A stretch of DNA of 64,000 bases from JBHFEI01 sp041928815 (GTDB lineage: Bacteria > Pseudomonadota > Alphaproteobacteria > Rhizobiales > Rhizobiaceae). A model generated the notes under the pieces. It was not told the DNA's origin. It searched no databases and worked only from the letters and a program-made list of their open reading frames with translations. The stretch spans positions 186,001-250,000 of the forward strand of contig NZ_JBHFEI010000009.1 of assembly GCF_041928815.1 (NCBI RefSeq), in the 5' to 3' direction. The translations under genes were made by a program, and so were the position numbers. Of the stretch, positions 35,416 through 43,452 are shown in pieces (the stretch's first letter is position 1; each line of letters begins with the position of its first letter).

Positions 35416-36639
35416 TCAGCTCTCGCGGCGCCGGCCGCCGCTATGGGTGCGGAAGCCGAGCACGGCACCGGCGAGGCCGAAGACGGAGAAGGCGGCGAAG
35501 GCGCTGCCATAATCGCCGAAGAGGAGGTAGAGCGCGGCGAAGCTCGACGGGCCGATGATGACGCCGATGAAGGTGTAGACCAGCACGGCGCCGGTGGTGG
35601 CGGCGACGCGGCCGGCCGGGGCATGGCGGGCGATGGCGGCGAGCAGCACGCCGTTCCAGCCGATCGAGGTGGCGCCAAGCGTCAGGAACAGCATCGCCTG
35701 CACGGAAAGCGGCAGGTCGGCGAGGAAGGGGATCGCCAGGCAGGCGAGCCCGCTGATCAGCCCGATCAGGCCCATGGTGCGGAACGCGCCGCCGAGCCGG
35801 TCGGCCACCACGCCCCAGCCGACGCGGCCGAGCGCGCCGGCGAGCTGGGTGAAGGCCGCGAGCGAGCCGGCGGCGATGACGCTCCAGCCGACATCATGCA
35901 CCAGCGTGACCACGGTGAAGGCGGAGACGGCGAGCTGCAGGGCCGAATAGAGGAGGCCGAGCAGCGACAGCGCGCGAAGGCCCGCATCCCTCCAGATCAG
36001 CGACTGCTCGTCGAGGATGCCGCGGCCGAACCCCGGCCTTGCGCCTTCCGGCCGGCGCGGCGCCGGGCGATGGCCGAGACAGAGCCAGACGAGCACGAGG
36101 AAGGGGGCGGCGGCCGCGACCGCCAGCGCGCCGCGCCAGCCGAGCACCGGTTCGACGAGCGGCAGGGCGACGCTCGCGACGACACCGCCGAGCGGAACGC
36201 CGCTCTGCTTCAGCGAGAAGACGAGGTTGCGAAGCCGCGCCGGGGTCACCGGCGCCAGCATTTCGGAGGCGGCCGGGTTGTTGAGGCCGTAGCCGACACC
36301 GATCGCGAGCGTGGCGACGAGCATCAGCGTCAGGTTCGCGCTTGAGAGGCCGAGCAGGCCGAGCGTGAAGCAGACGAGTGCCAGCGCCTCGATCCGTCCG
36401 GGCCCGTGCCGGCTGACCAGCGTGCCGGCGAGCGCCGAGGAGACCATGCCGGCGGCATAGATGGCGCTGACCTGGTAGCCGATCACATAGGCGCCGAGCC
36501 CGAGGCCGGCGGAGGCGGCCGGCGCCAGCGCCGTCAGCGACAGGGCCGAGGTGGTGGCGACGATCTGCACGGCGGTGGCGAGCGCCAGCATGTGGGCGAG
36601 CACGCGGCGCGGCGCGGCGGTATCGGCGGGAGTCTTCAC
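35416..36639 (-). CDS. Major facilitator superfamily transporter
   Basis: 407 residues from the GTG at 36639 (ATG at 36591 is an alternative that would trim 16 residues). There are about 12 hydrophobic segments, a loop-2/3 motif RHGPGRIEAL, GVGYGLNNPAASEML, a central cytoplasmic loop with HRPAPRRPEG, and a second-half motif GRVGWGVVADRLGGAFR. The family imports or exports small molecules by proton exchange. It is divergent from a GntR/UTRA regulator across a 171-bp gap with a perfect palindrome, so it is probably repressed by that regulator. The substrate is unknown; the downstream amidase suggests an amide-containing organic acid. Confidence 0.83.
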   Translation of the reverse strand: MKTPADTAAPRRVLAHMLALATAVQIVATTSALSLTALAPAASAGLGLGAYVIGYQVSAIYAAGMVSSALAGTLVSRHGPGRIEALALVCFTLGLLGLSSANLTLMLVATLAIGVGYGLNNPAASEMLAPVTPARLRNLVFSLKQSGVPLGGVVASVALPLVEPVLGWRGALAVAAAAPFLVLVWLCLGHRPAPRRPEGARPGFGRGILDEQSLIWRDAGLRALSLLGLLYSALQLAVSAFTVVTLVHDVGWSVIAAGSLAAFTQLAGALGRVGWGVVADRLGGAFRTMGLIGLISGLACLAIPFLADLPLSVQAMLFLTLGATSIGWNGVLLAAIARHAPAGRVAATTGAVLVYTFIGVIIGPSSFAALYLLFGDYGSAFAAFSVFGLAGAVLGFRTHSGGRRRES

Positions 36640-36677
36640 GGCGGTCAACGGTCCGGCAGGGGGTTGGAATCTGTAAA

Positions 36678-36687
36678 AGTACGTACT
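36678..36687. promoter_or_regulatory. Candidate GntR operator
   Basis: AGTACGTACT is a perfect 10-bp palindrome inside the AT-rich stretch TGTAAAAGTACGTACTAATGATTTTT, between the divergent MFS and GntR/UTRA genes. GntR/HutC-type proteins bind short GTxxAC-type palindromes, so this is the natural site for the adjacent regulator. Confidence 0.55.
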
Positions 36688-36810
36688 AATGATTTTTCCG
36701 GCGCCGCGCAAGCGGGCGCCGGGCCGGTTTTCTTTCCGTCTGCAAGCGGCTATGAGGCGATACGGCTGGCCGGTCGGACGTCGATCCGGAGGCGGCAGGA
36801 GGATGGGCGC

Positions 36811-37587
36811 ATGGCAGAGGCGGACGGCATCGGGGACGAGGCGGGCGGCTGGCGGCCGGCTGCGGCCGGAACGCCGCTCTATCTCCAGGTGGCGCTGCAT
36901 CTCCAGCGCCGGATCGACGCCGGCGATTTCCCGGTTGGCTCGCTGCTGCCGACCGAAAACGCGCTGTCGGCCGATCTCGGCGTCAGCCGCCAGACCGTGC
37001 GCCAGGCGATCGGCACGCTGCGCGCGCAGGGGCGGCTTTCGGCGCGCAAGGGCGTCGGCACGCGGGTCGAGGCCTCCGGCGGCCAGGCGCCGCGTCGGCT
37101 GGTGGCGCAGTCGCGCTCGGAACTCTTCGAATTCGCCAAGGACACCGAACTCGTCATCGAGGAGCGCGAGCAGATCGCGGCGCGCGGGCGGCTTGCGACC
37201 GAGCTCGGCTGCCGGCCGGGACGGCCGTTCCTGCGCATCTCCGGCCTGCGCTATGCCGCCGGCGACAGCCGCCCCTTCTCCTTCAACGAGGTCTTTATCG
37301 ATGCGCGGCTGGCGCCGGCGATGCGCGAGACGGAGACGCTGCGCACGGCGATCTTCGTCCTCATCGAGACGGTGACCGGCGAGAAGATCGAGGAGATCGT
37401 CCAGGAGATCCGTCCGAGCGTGCTGTCCGCCGAGATGGCGGCGCGGCTCGGCGCGCGCGCCGGCGATCCGGCGCTGCAGGTCAGCCGGCGCTATTTCGGC
37501 TCCGGCCGCCGCCTCCTCGAATATGCCGTGCAGACCCTGCCCGGCGACCGCTTCACCTATATGTCGACGCTGCGCATCGAGCCGTGA
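36811..37587 (+). CDS. GntR family transcriptional regulator, HutC/UTRA type
   Basis: 258 residues from the ATG at 36811 with GGAGGA upstream. N-terminal winged helix (about 20-90: PLYLQVALHLQRRIDAGDFPVGSLLPTENALSADLGVSRQTVRQAIGTLRAQGRL) and a C-terminal UTRA effector domain (about 105-255: FLRISGLRYAAGDSRPFSFNEVFIDARL, LQVSRRYFGSGRRLLEYAVQTLPGDRFTY). It likely represses the divergent MFS gene, and possibly the amidase operon, via the palindrome at 36678. The effector is probably the transported compound or a metabolite. Confidence 0.88.
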   Translation: MAEADGIGDEAGGWRPAAAGTPLYLQVALHLQRRIDAGDFPVGSLLPTENALSADLGVSRQTVRQAIGTLRAQGRLSARKGVGTRVEASGGQAPRRLVAQSRSELFEFAKDTELVIEEREQIAARGRLATELGCRPGRPFLRISGLRYAAGDSRPFSFNEVFIDARLAPAMRETETLRTAIFVLIETVTGEKIEEIVQEIRPSVLSAEMAARLGARAGDPALQVSRRYFGSGRRLLEYAVQTLPGDRFTYMSTLRIEP

Positions 37588-37627
37588 TGCGTTCAAGGCG
37601 CGATGCCGCGGCCCTCGGGAGATGCTG

Positions 37628-38137
37628 ATGTCCGCGTCCGATGCCGACTTCGACCGGTGGCGCGCCGCACTTCTTGCCATGCCCGTCTCCCGCGTCTGGC
37701 GCGGCCACGGGTCAGCCCTCTTCCTCGAGCTCGGCGCCCTGTTGCCCGGTGGACGGCGGCGGGACGGATCCGCCGGCGGCCCGCAGGGGCTGTTCACCGT
37801 GATGATCGAGTGGAGCTGGCGCATCGAGGACGACACGACCGTCCATTGCGGCAGCTGGAGCGGCGAGCATCTCTGGCCGGATGCCTTCGCCGCCCTGGAG
37901 GGGCGCCGGATCGAGGATGTCTCCCTCTTCGGCCGGCCCGCGGAGCTGCGGATCGCGCTGACCGGCGGGCGCCGGGTGCTGTCGTTCATGACCGCAGAAG
38001 GCGACCCCGCCTGGACGATTTTCGACGCGTCGGCCGGTCGGCATCGGCCGCGCGCGATCGGCGTCGACGGCGGCGTGCTTCGCGAGGAACAGGCGACGCC
38101 TGAGGCCGGCTCCTCGCGTGAAACGCAGGGGCGCTGA
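37628..38137 (+). CDS. Hypothetical protein
   Basis: 169 residues from the ATG at 37628, chosen because GGGAG lies 6 nt before it (an ATG at 37622 would have no spacing). I do not recognise a named domain with certainty. The core FTVMIEWSWRIEDDTTVHCGSWSGEHLW looks like a small beta-rich fold, with a conserved-looking WRGHGSALFLELG strand before it and a low-complexity polar tail. There is no signal peptide or membrane segment. It follows the GntR gene by 40 bp on the same strand and may be read from the same transcript. Codon use is like its neighbours, so it is probably a true gene. Confidence 0.6.
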   Translation: MSASDADFDRWRAALLAMPVSRVWRGHGSALFLELGALLPGGRRRDGSAGGPQGLFTVMIEWSWRIEDDTTVHCGSWSGEHLWPDAFAALEGRRIEDVSLFGRPAELRIALTGGRRVLSFMTAEGDPAWTIFDASAGRHRPRAIGVDGGVLREEQATPEAGSSRETQGR

Positions 38138-38991
38138 TCCCCTCCCCTGCCCTTCCCGGAGGCTATGCCCGACGCGACTTCCTTCCCGGCCGCGCGGGGC
38201 GCCGGCAGGAACAGGGTTTCGTCCGTGCCACCATGTTACTCACGTGCCGGGACGACGGAGGCACTGCTTGCCCCATGGCGCGCCGGCTCTTTCCACGATC
38301 ACGGCCGGCAAGGAATGCCACGCGCATCGTGAACATCGCTCTCGCCGCGGCAGCGTCGCGTGTCTTGAGGCAGTCCCACGCAGATCGCCCGGACCACGTC
38401 ATCGCGGGAGGGGCTCTGGCGAGACAGCGTGCCGGCGCGATGGAGCGGCCCGGGGCGCAGTCCTCGATCGCCAGCGACAGGGCCGCGCCTTCCCATCGCC
38501 GGTCGGTGGACCAACGGCGTGGTTCGGGTCGCGGCTGCGGGCGGTCTCTGGTTGGGTCGAAGAGGGGCGCCCGGACGGCGGCATCCCCCCTCGGCCGGAC
38601 GGTCCGGTGATGGAACGCGGGTTGAGGGCATCCCGCGCCGCGAAACGCGACAGGCCCCCGGAGGGATGCGGTCTGTCTCGGCGGGAGGATGCACGCGTTT
38701 CGGCGCGCTGTCGGACCGGGGCGTTGCCGCCGGAGGGCGTACCGGCCCGGCGCGACGGGGCTGTGCCGATGAGGTGCGGTCTGAAGACGAGCCCATCGCC
38801 GCCTGCGTTCCGCGCTGGTGGCGCGCCCGGATGCGACACCTGCGGCCGGCCGGCGATCACACGGGGGACGGAGCGATCGGGCCGAAGTCTCTCCCCGCCG
38901 TGACGACAGGGCGATGAAGGGCTATCGGTCCTCGGTCATACGCCTTTTGACGCGCCTCGGCGGCGCCTCCGGCCCATGCTGGCTCTTGCTT
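38138..38991. other. Non-coding stretch upstream of the replication region
   Basis: About 850 bp of the 1.34-kb gap before repA. Several open frames overlap on both strands, but all are arginine/glycine/proline rich with no ribosome-binding site or domain pattern, so none is called. This part lacks the clear repeats found elsewhere; it could be decayed sequence. Confidence 0.4.
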
Positions 38992-39097
38992 CTAAAGCGT
39001 GTCTCGCAAAGGTGCGCAGCGGTTTTGCGAAAAGACACGCGTAAAAACAAAGACCTGAAGCGTACGAGCGAATCTGAAGGATCGCGACACGCTTTAG
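38992..39097. repeat. 106-bp Rhizobiales intergenic repeat with 12-bp terminal inverted repeats
   Basis: It starts CTAAAGCGTGTC and ends GACACGCTTTAG, an exact inverted repeat. Between them come GCGGTTTTGCGAAAAGACACGCG, then TAAAAACAAAGACCTGAAGCG and GAATCTGAAGGATCGCG. This layout matches the common rhizobial mosaic intergenic elements, which have the AAAACAAAGACCTAAAGC core. It lies 228 bp before parS. Confidence 0.75.
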
Positions 39098-39324
39098 AAT
39101 GCGGGTCCGGGTGAGCTTTATGCGTAGCTCCCCTTTATCCAGCCACGACCCTTTCCCCCTCGGCGTCCGATGCGGCCCTTTCATGCGTGAGCGAGGGTTC
39201 GCCATCGAAGATGCGCACCATCCTTGCGAAGACACGGAGCCCGCGCCCACCCGGCCGACGATCCATGACCATGCCGCTCCTGCGGACCAGCCTTAGCACC
39301 CCGGAGGCCGGTTCGCGGCGCGCA

Positions 39325-39340
39325 GTTAGCCGCGGCTAAC
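39325..39340. promoter_or_regulatory. parS: parS centromere-like site of the repABC replicon
   Basis: GTTAGCCGCGGCTAAC is a perfect 16-bp palindrome matching the RepABC parS consensus GTTNNCNGCNGNNAAC at every fixed position. It lies 138 bp upstream of repA. RepB is expected to bind it for partitioning. Confidence 0.88.
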
Positions 39341-39415
39341 CCGGCGATCTTGCGGAGGACGGCGCGCGGACCCCGGCAGAAACCGCTTGCACGCGGTCGA
39401 GAATCGGCGCTTAAC

Positions 39416-39464
39416 TTTCAACTGCGGTCGGAAGCGAAGTCTTCGGCAAAAACCGCAGTTGAAA
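39416..39464. promoter_or_regulatory. Inverted repeat at the repA promoter (RepA operator candidate)
   Basis: TTTCAACTGCGGT (39416-39428) and its exact complement ACCGCAGTTGAAA (39452-39464) flank a 23-bp spacer, which itself holds the small dyad CGAAG-T-CTTCG. It ends 13 bp before the repA start. RepA-type proteins repress their operon at such palindromes, so this is the likely autoregulatory site. Confidence 0.75.
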
Positions 39465-39477
39465 TTCGGGCAGGGCA

Positions 39478-40722
39478 ATGAGCGAAACCGCAGCACGCAT
39501 CATAGGCGACACCGGCGCGGCCGACAACCGGGCCGACAAAGCGGGCGATCTCAAGGGACTGATCCAGCGCCATTCGGCCGCCCTCGCCGGCCAGCTCCAG
39601 GCGCACCACGCCAGCGTCTTCCCGCCCCATTCGGAAAAAGGCATCCGTTCCTTCAGCCCGGCCGAGACCGCACGCCTGATCGGCATCGGGGAGGGGTATC
39701 TGCGCCAGGTCGCGGCCGAGATGACCGATCTTTCCGCCAGCGCCCATCCGGGCGGGCGCCGCAGCTATTCCGTCGAAGACATCGACCGGCTGCGCCGCCA
39801 TCTCGATCAGGGCACGCGCGGCAGCCGCCGCTACCTGCCGCATCGCCGCAACGGCGAGGCGATCCAGGTGATCGCGGTGATGAACTTCAAGGGCGGCTCC
39901 GGCAAGACCACCACCTCGGCCCATCTCGCGCAGTATCTGGCGCTGCGCGGCTACCGGGTGCTCGCCGTCGACCTCGATCCGCAGGCCTCGCTCTCCGCGC
40001 TCTTCGGCCACCAGCCGGAGATCGACGTCGGACCGAACGAGACGCTCTACGGCGCGATCCGCTACGACGACGAGCGCCGGCCGATCGCCGAGATCGTCCG
40101 CGCCACCTATATCCCGGATCTCCATCTGATCCCCGGCAATCTCGAGCTGATGGAGTTCGAGCACGACACGCCGCGCGCCCTGATGAAGCGCCAGCCCGGC
40201 GACACGCTGTTCTTCGCCCGCATCGGCCAGGCGCTGGCGCAGGCGGAAAACCTCTACGACGTCGTCGTCATCGACTGCCCGCCGCAGCTCGGCTACCTGA
40301 CGCTCTCGGCGCTGACGGCGGCGACCTCGGTGCTCGTCACCGTCCATCCGCAGATGCTCGACGTCATGTCGATGAACCAGTTCCTGGCGATGACCGGAGA
40401 CCTGCTCGAGGAGATCGCCTCGGCCGGCGCCCGCTCCGACTACAGCTGGATGCGCTATCTCGTCACCCGCTTCGAGCCCGGCGACGGGCCGCAGAACCAG
40501 ATGGTCGCCTTCCTGCGCTCGATCTTCGCCGAAAACGTGCTGATCCATCCGATGCTGAAATCGACGGCGATCTCGGATGCGGGGCTCACCAACCAGACGC
40601 TGTTCGAGGTCGAACGCAGTCAGTTCACCCGCGCCACCTACGACCGGGCGCTCGAATCGATGAACAACGTCAACGCCGAGATCGAGGCGCTGATCCGCAA
40701 GGCATGGGGCAGGGCAGCATGA
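39478..40722 (+). CDS. repA: Plasmid partitioning ATPase RepA
   Basis: 414 residues. An N-terminal helix-turn-helix region (about 58-105: SFSPAETARLIGIGEGYLRQVAAE) precedes a ParA-type ATPase with deviant Walker A KGGSGKTT (138-145), VLAVDLDPQASLSALFG, and the A' motif DVVVIDCPPQLGYLTLSAL. As the first gene of a repABC operon it drives plasmid segregation with RepB and parS and represses the operon. It starts 13 bp after an inverted repeat operator and overlaps repB by the ATGA at 40719. Confidence 0.96.
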   Translation: MSETAARIIGDTGAADNRADKAGDLKGLIQRHSAALAGQLQAHHASVFPPHSEKGIRSFSPAETARLIGIGEGYLRQVAAEMTDLSASAHPGGRRSYSVEDIDRLRRHLDQGTRGSRRYLPHRRNGEAIQVIAVMNFKGGSGKTTTSAHLAQYLALRGYRVLAVDLDPQASLSALFGHQPEIDVGPNETLYGAIRYDDERRPIAEIVRATYIPDLHLIPGNLELMEFEHDTPRALMKRQPGDTLFFARIGQALAQAENLYDVVVIDCPPQLGYLTLSALTAATSVLVTVHPQMLDVMSMNQFLAMTGDLLEEIASAGARSDYSWMRYLVTRFEPGDGPQNQMVAFLRSIFAENVLIHPMLKSTAISDAGLTNQTLFEVERSQFTRATYDRALESMNNVNAEIEALIRKAWGRAA

Positions 40723-41729
40723 GCCGGAAGGACGTCTTCGCCAATCTCGGCGCAAACGCCGCCGTCCCTCCGGCGGAGGCCAGGCCGATGAAGGGCCGCG
40801 TGCGGCCGATCCTCGGCTCGCCGGACTTGAACGACGATCCCTCGCGCTCGCCGGTCGGCGCGATCGGCCAGTCCCTGAGCGAGGTCAGCGAGCGCAGCCG
40901 CCGGGCGGACGCGATCGAGGCGGAACTCGCCAAGGGGCTTGCGGTCGTCTCGCTCGACACGTCCGATGTCGATCCCTCCTTCATCCCCGACCGCATGCCG
41001 GGCGAGGCGGAGGAGCACGAGCGCCTCGTCGCCTCGATCCGCGACCAGGGCCAGCAGGTGCCGATCCTCGTCCGGCCGCATCCCGAAAGCCCCGGCCGCT
41101 ACCAGGTCGCCTTCGGCCACCGGCGGCTCGCGGCGATCGCCGCGCTCGGCCGGCGGGTCAACGCCGTGGTGCGCGCGCTCTCCGACGCCGAACTCGTCGT
41201 CGCGCAGGGGCAGGAGAACAACGAGCGCAAGGACCTCACCTATATCGAGAAGGCCCGCTTCGCCGACCGGCTGCAGCGCCGCTTTTCCCGCGACGTGATC
41301 ATGTCGGCGATGTCGCTCTACAAGAGCGACCTGTCGAACATGCTCTCGGTCGTCGCCCGCATTCCGGACGCGCTGATCGACGCGATCGGCGCGGCGCCCG
41401 GCGTCGGGCGGCGAAGCTGGATCGAGCTTGCCGACCTTCTCGCGCGGCCGAGGGCGGAGGAGAAGGCCGGGGATTATCTGGCCCGTCCGGAGGTTCAGGG
41501 ACTCCCCTCCGCCGACCGGTTCAAGGCCTTGGTTTCGCACCTGAAACCGGCGTCGGGCCGGATGGAGGCCGGCGTGCTTTCCGGCGCGGACGGTACCCGC
41601 CTCGCCAAGCTCAGTTACAATGAGGACAAGGTCTCGATCGTGATCGACCGCACGAAGGCGCCGGATTTCGCCGCCTTCGTGCTCGATCATCTCGAGGCGC
41701 TCTACGCCGCGCACCGGTCGAAGGACTGA
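40719..41729 (+). CDS. repB: Plasmid partitioning protein RepB (ParB family)
   Basis: 336 residues. The typical N-terminus MSRKDVFANLGANAAVPP, then a ParB/Spo0J nuclease-like core with IRDQGQQVPILVRPHPE and YQVAFGHRRLAA, the motif QGQENNERKDLTYIEKARFADRL, an HTH, and the C-terminal dimerisation part. It binds parS (39325-39340) and stimulates RepA ATPase. It is translationally coupled to repA by a 4-nt overlap. Confidence 0.95.
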   Translation: MSRKDVFANLGANAAVPPAEARPMKGRVRPILGSPDLNDDPSRSPVGAIGQSLSEVSERSRRADAIEAELAKGLAVVSLDTSDVDPSFIPDRMPGEAEEHERLVASIRDQGQQVPILVRPHPESPGRYQVAFGHRRLAAIAALGRRVNAVVRALSDAELVVAQGQENNERKDLTYIEKARFADRLQRRFSRDVIMSAMSLYKSDLSNMLSVVARIPDALIDAIGAAPGVGRRSWIELADLLARPRAEEKAGDYLARPEVQGLPSADRFKALVSHLKPASGRMEAGVLSGADGTRLAKLSYNEDKVSIVIDRTKAPDFAAFVLDHLEALYAAHRSKD

Positions 41730-41771
41730 GCGCGGCAGGACGGAACGAAACAGGAGATCGACACCGCAAAA

Positions 41772-41823
41772 GAAAAAGGCCCCCGACGACCGAAGCCGTG
41801 GAAGCCCTTCCCGTGTTGTAGCA
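41772..41823 (-). ncRNA. incA: Counter-transcribed RNA (ctRNA/incA) in the repB-repC gap
   Basis: On the minus strand a TTGACT -35 (41857-41852) and GATTCT -10 (41834-41829), spaced 17 nt, would start a ~52-nt RNA. That RNA ends in a hairpin (ACGGC-UUCG-GUCGU inner stem, with AAGG/CCUU outer pairs) followed by a U-run at 41771-41780. Position and size match the antisense RNAs of repABC plasmids, which block RepC translation and set copy number and incompatibility. Exact ends are estimates. Confidence 0.8.
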
Positions 41824-41915
41824 AGCCGAGAATCGCATTTCCACGAAAAGCAGTCAAGCGTTTTGGCACCGTTCTGGTGGACGTATTTCTTTTGCCTGAC
41901 GAAAGGTGAAAGACG

Positions 41916-43184
41916 ATGCAGAGTGGAGATGTGACGACGCCCTTCGGGCGGCGGTCGATGACGCTTGCCCAGGTGAAGGGGCAGGTCGCCGTCGCGGCGG
42001 CCGCGACCACGGGCGGGGCGGTCGACAAGTGGAAGGTGTTCCGCGATGTCGCGCAGGCGCGCGCGACGCTGAACCTATCGGACCGGGCGCTGGCCGTGCT
42101 GAACGCGCTCCTCTCCTTCCATCCCGCCGCGGAACTCGAGGAGGGCAGGGGCCCCGTGGTGTTTCCCTCCAACGCGCAGCTCTCGCTCAGGGCCCATGGC
42201 ATGGCCGGCACGACGCTGCGCCGCCATCTCGCCGCCCTGGTCGAGGCCGGGCTGATCATCCGCCGCGACAGTCCGAACGGCAAGCGCTACGCCCGCAAGG
42301 ACGAGGCGGGCGCGGTCGAATCGGCCTTCGGCTTTTCGCTGGCGCCGCTGCGGACACGGGCGGCGGAGCTTGCGGCGCGCGCCGCCACCGTTGCCGCCGC
42401 GCGACAGGAGGAGCGGCTGGCGCGCGAGCGCCTGTCGCTGCTGCGGCGCGATGTGCGCAAGCTGATTTCCGCCGCGCAAGGGGAGGGGGCAGCGGGCGAC
42501 TGGACGGGGCACGAGGCCGAGCTCGTCGCGACGCTTGCCGCCCTGCCGCGCGCCGCCGGCACGACCGAGATGACGCGGACCGCCGACCGCCTCGACGGCC
42601 TACGCGCAAGAATTCTCAACACGCTCGAAATGCAGGGTTTTTCAGAAAAAACAGACGGCAATGCCGACGAAAACGGACGTCACATACAGAATTCAAATAC
42701 CGACTCCAGTCTTGACTCTGAACACGCCTCGAAAAAAGGCGAGGAGGCACCGGTACGGCAGGACGGGGAACCGCTGGCGATGCCGGTCCTGCCGCCGGCC
42801 GATCTTGAACGCAAGTCCCTCCCCCTCGGGCTCGTCCTGAAGGCCTGCCCGGATGTGGCGATGTACGGGCCGGGCGGCGCGGTCGAGAACTGGCGCGACC
42901 TTCTCGCCGCGGCGGCGGTCGTCCGCTCGACGCTCGGCGTCAGCCCCTCGGCCTATGAGGCTGCGCGCGCGGCGATGGGCGCGGAGGGGGCCGCGGTGAC
43001 GATCGCCTGCATCCTCGCCCAGGCCGGCCGGATCCAGTCCGCCGGCGGCTACCTGCGCCATTTGACGCGGCGGGCCGAATGCGGGGAATTTTCGCCGATG
43101 CCGATGCTGATGGCGCTGCTCAACGCCGGCCAGCGGACGGAGCGCGCGGCGGATGTCGGCCGGCAGAAAGCGGCGTCCGGATGA
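41916..43184 (+). CDS. repC: Replication initiator RepC
   Basis: 422 residues. N-terminal MQSGDVTTPFGRRSMTLAQVKGQ is the hallmark opening of RepC, followed by a winged-helix DNA-binding domain (FPSNAQLSLRAHGMAGTTLRRHLAALVEAGLIIRRDSPNGKRYARK), a charged coil, an AT-rich-encoded linker and the C-terminal domain (LGLVLKACPD, GGYLRHLTRRAE). RepC is the limiting initiator and binds oriV inside its own gene. The start at 41916 has GAAAGGTGAAAG upstream, and its 186-bp leader is the target of the ctRNA. Confidence 0.95.
   Translation: MQSGDVTTPFGRRSMTLAQVKGQVAVAAAATTGGAVDKWKVFRDVAQARATLNLSDRALAVLNALLSFHPAAELEEGRGPVVFPSNAQLSLRAHGMAGTTLRRHLAALVEAGLIIRRDSPNGKRYARKDEAGAVESAFGFSLAPLRTRAAELAARAATVAAARQEERLARERLSLLRRDVRKLISAAQGEGAAGDWTGHEAELVATLAALPRAAGTTEMTRTADRLDGLRARILNTLEMQGFSEKTDGNADENGRHIQNSNTDSSLDSEHASKKGEEAPVRQDGEPLAMPVLPPADLERKSLPLGLVLKACPDVAMYGPGGAVENWRDLLAAAAVVRSTLGVSPSAYEAARAAMGAEGAAVTIACILAQAGRIQSAGGYLRHLTRRAECGEFSPMPMLMALLNAGQRTERAADVGRQKAASG
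42608..42740. other. oriV: Probable oriV, AT-rich segment inside repC
   Basis: This ~130-bp stretch is notably AT richer than the flanking repC (runs such as TTTTTCAGAAAAAAC, ACATACAGAATTCAAATAC and GAAAAAAGG). In repABC plasmids oriV lies within the central part of repC at such a segment, so this is the likely unwinding site. I see no clear iterons. Confidence 0.6.
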
Positions 43185-43452
43185 ATTGTGGCGGGATTAT
43201 GACCTCGACGATTGTGTCGCCACTCGGCATTCTTCCCCGCCAAGTCCTTCATATTGCGTGATTTTTCGCGAAAATTATGCAAGGTAAAAAGGTCGCATCC
43301 CTAAAGGTAACGAGTCTCTAATATAATTCACCGCTGATCAACACCTCTCCTTCACACTCGGGGGACAAGTCGACGGGAGGGAAGACCGTCGGCGCGCGGA
43401 GGGGACCGGGGGCGGTTCTGCCGCGCATCGTCCGTGCCACGCCATTCCCGGG
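43185..43452. other. Leader region of the chemoreceptor gene
   Basis: 268 bp after repC. The middle (about 43245-43330) is AT rich for this replicon, e.g. AAAATTATGCAAGGTAAAAAGG and CTCTAATATAATTCACC. TATAAT at 43321-43326 could serve as a -10 element of the chemoreceptor promoter. No hairpin terminator for repC was recognised. Confidence 0.4.

Noticed and set aside
38138..38920. Several overlapping open frames of 80-260 codons before the replication region
   Set aside because: They conflict with each other, have compositions typical of random GC-rich DNA, and lack ribosome-binding sites and recognisable domains.
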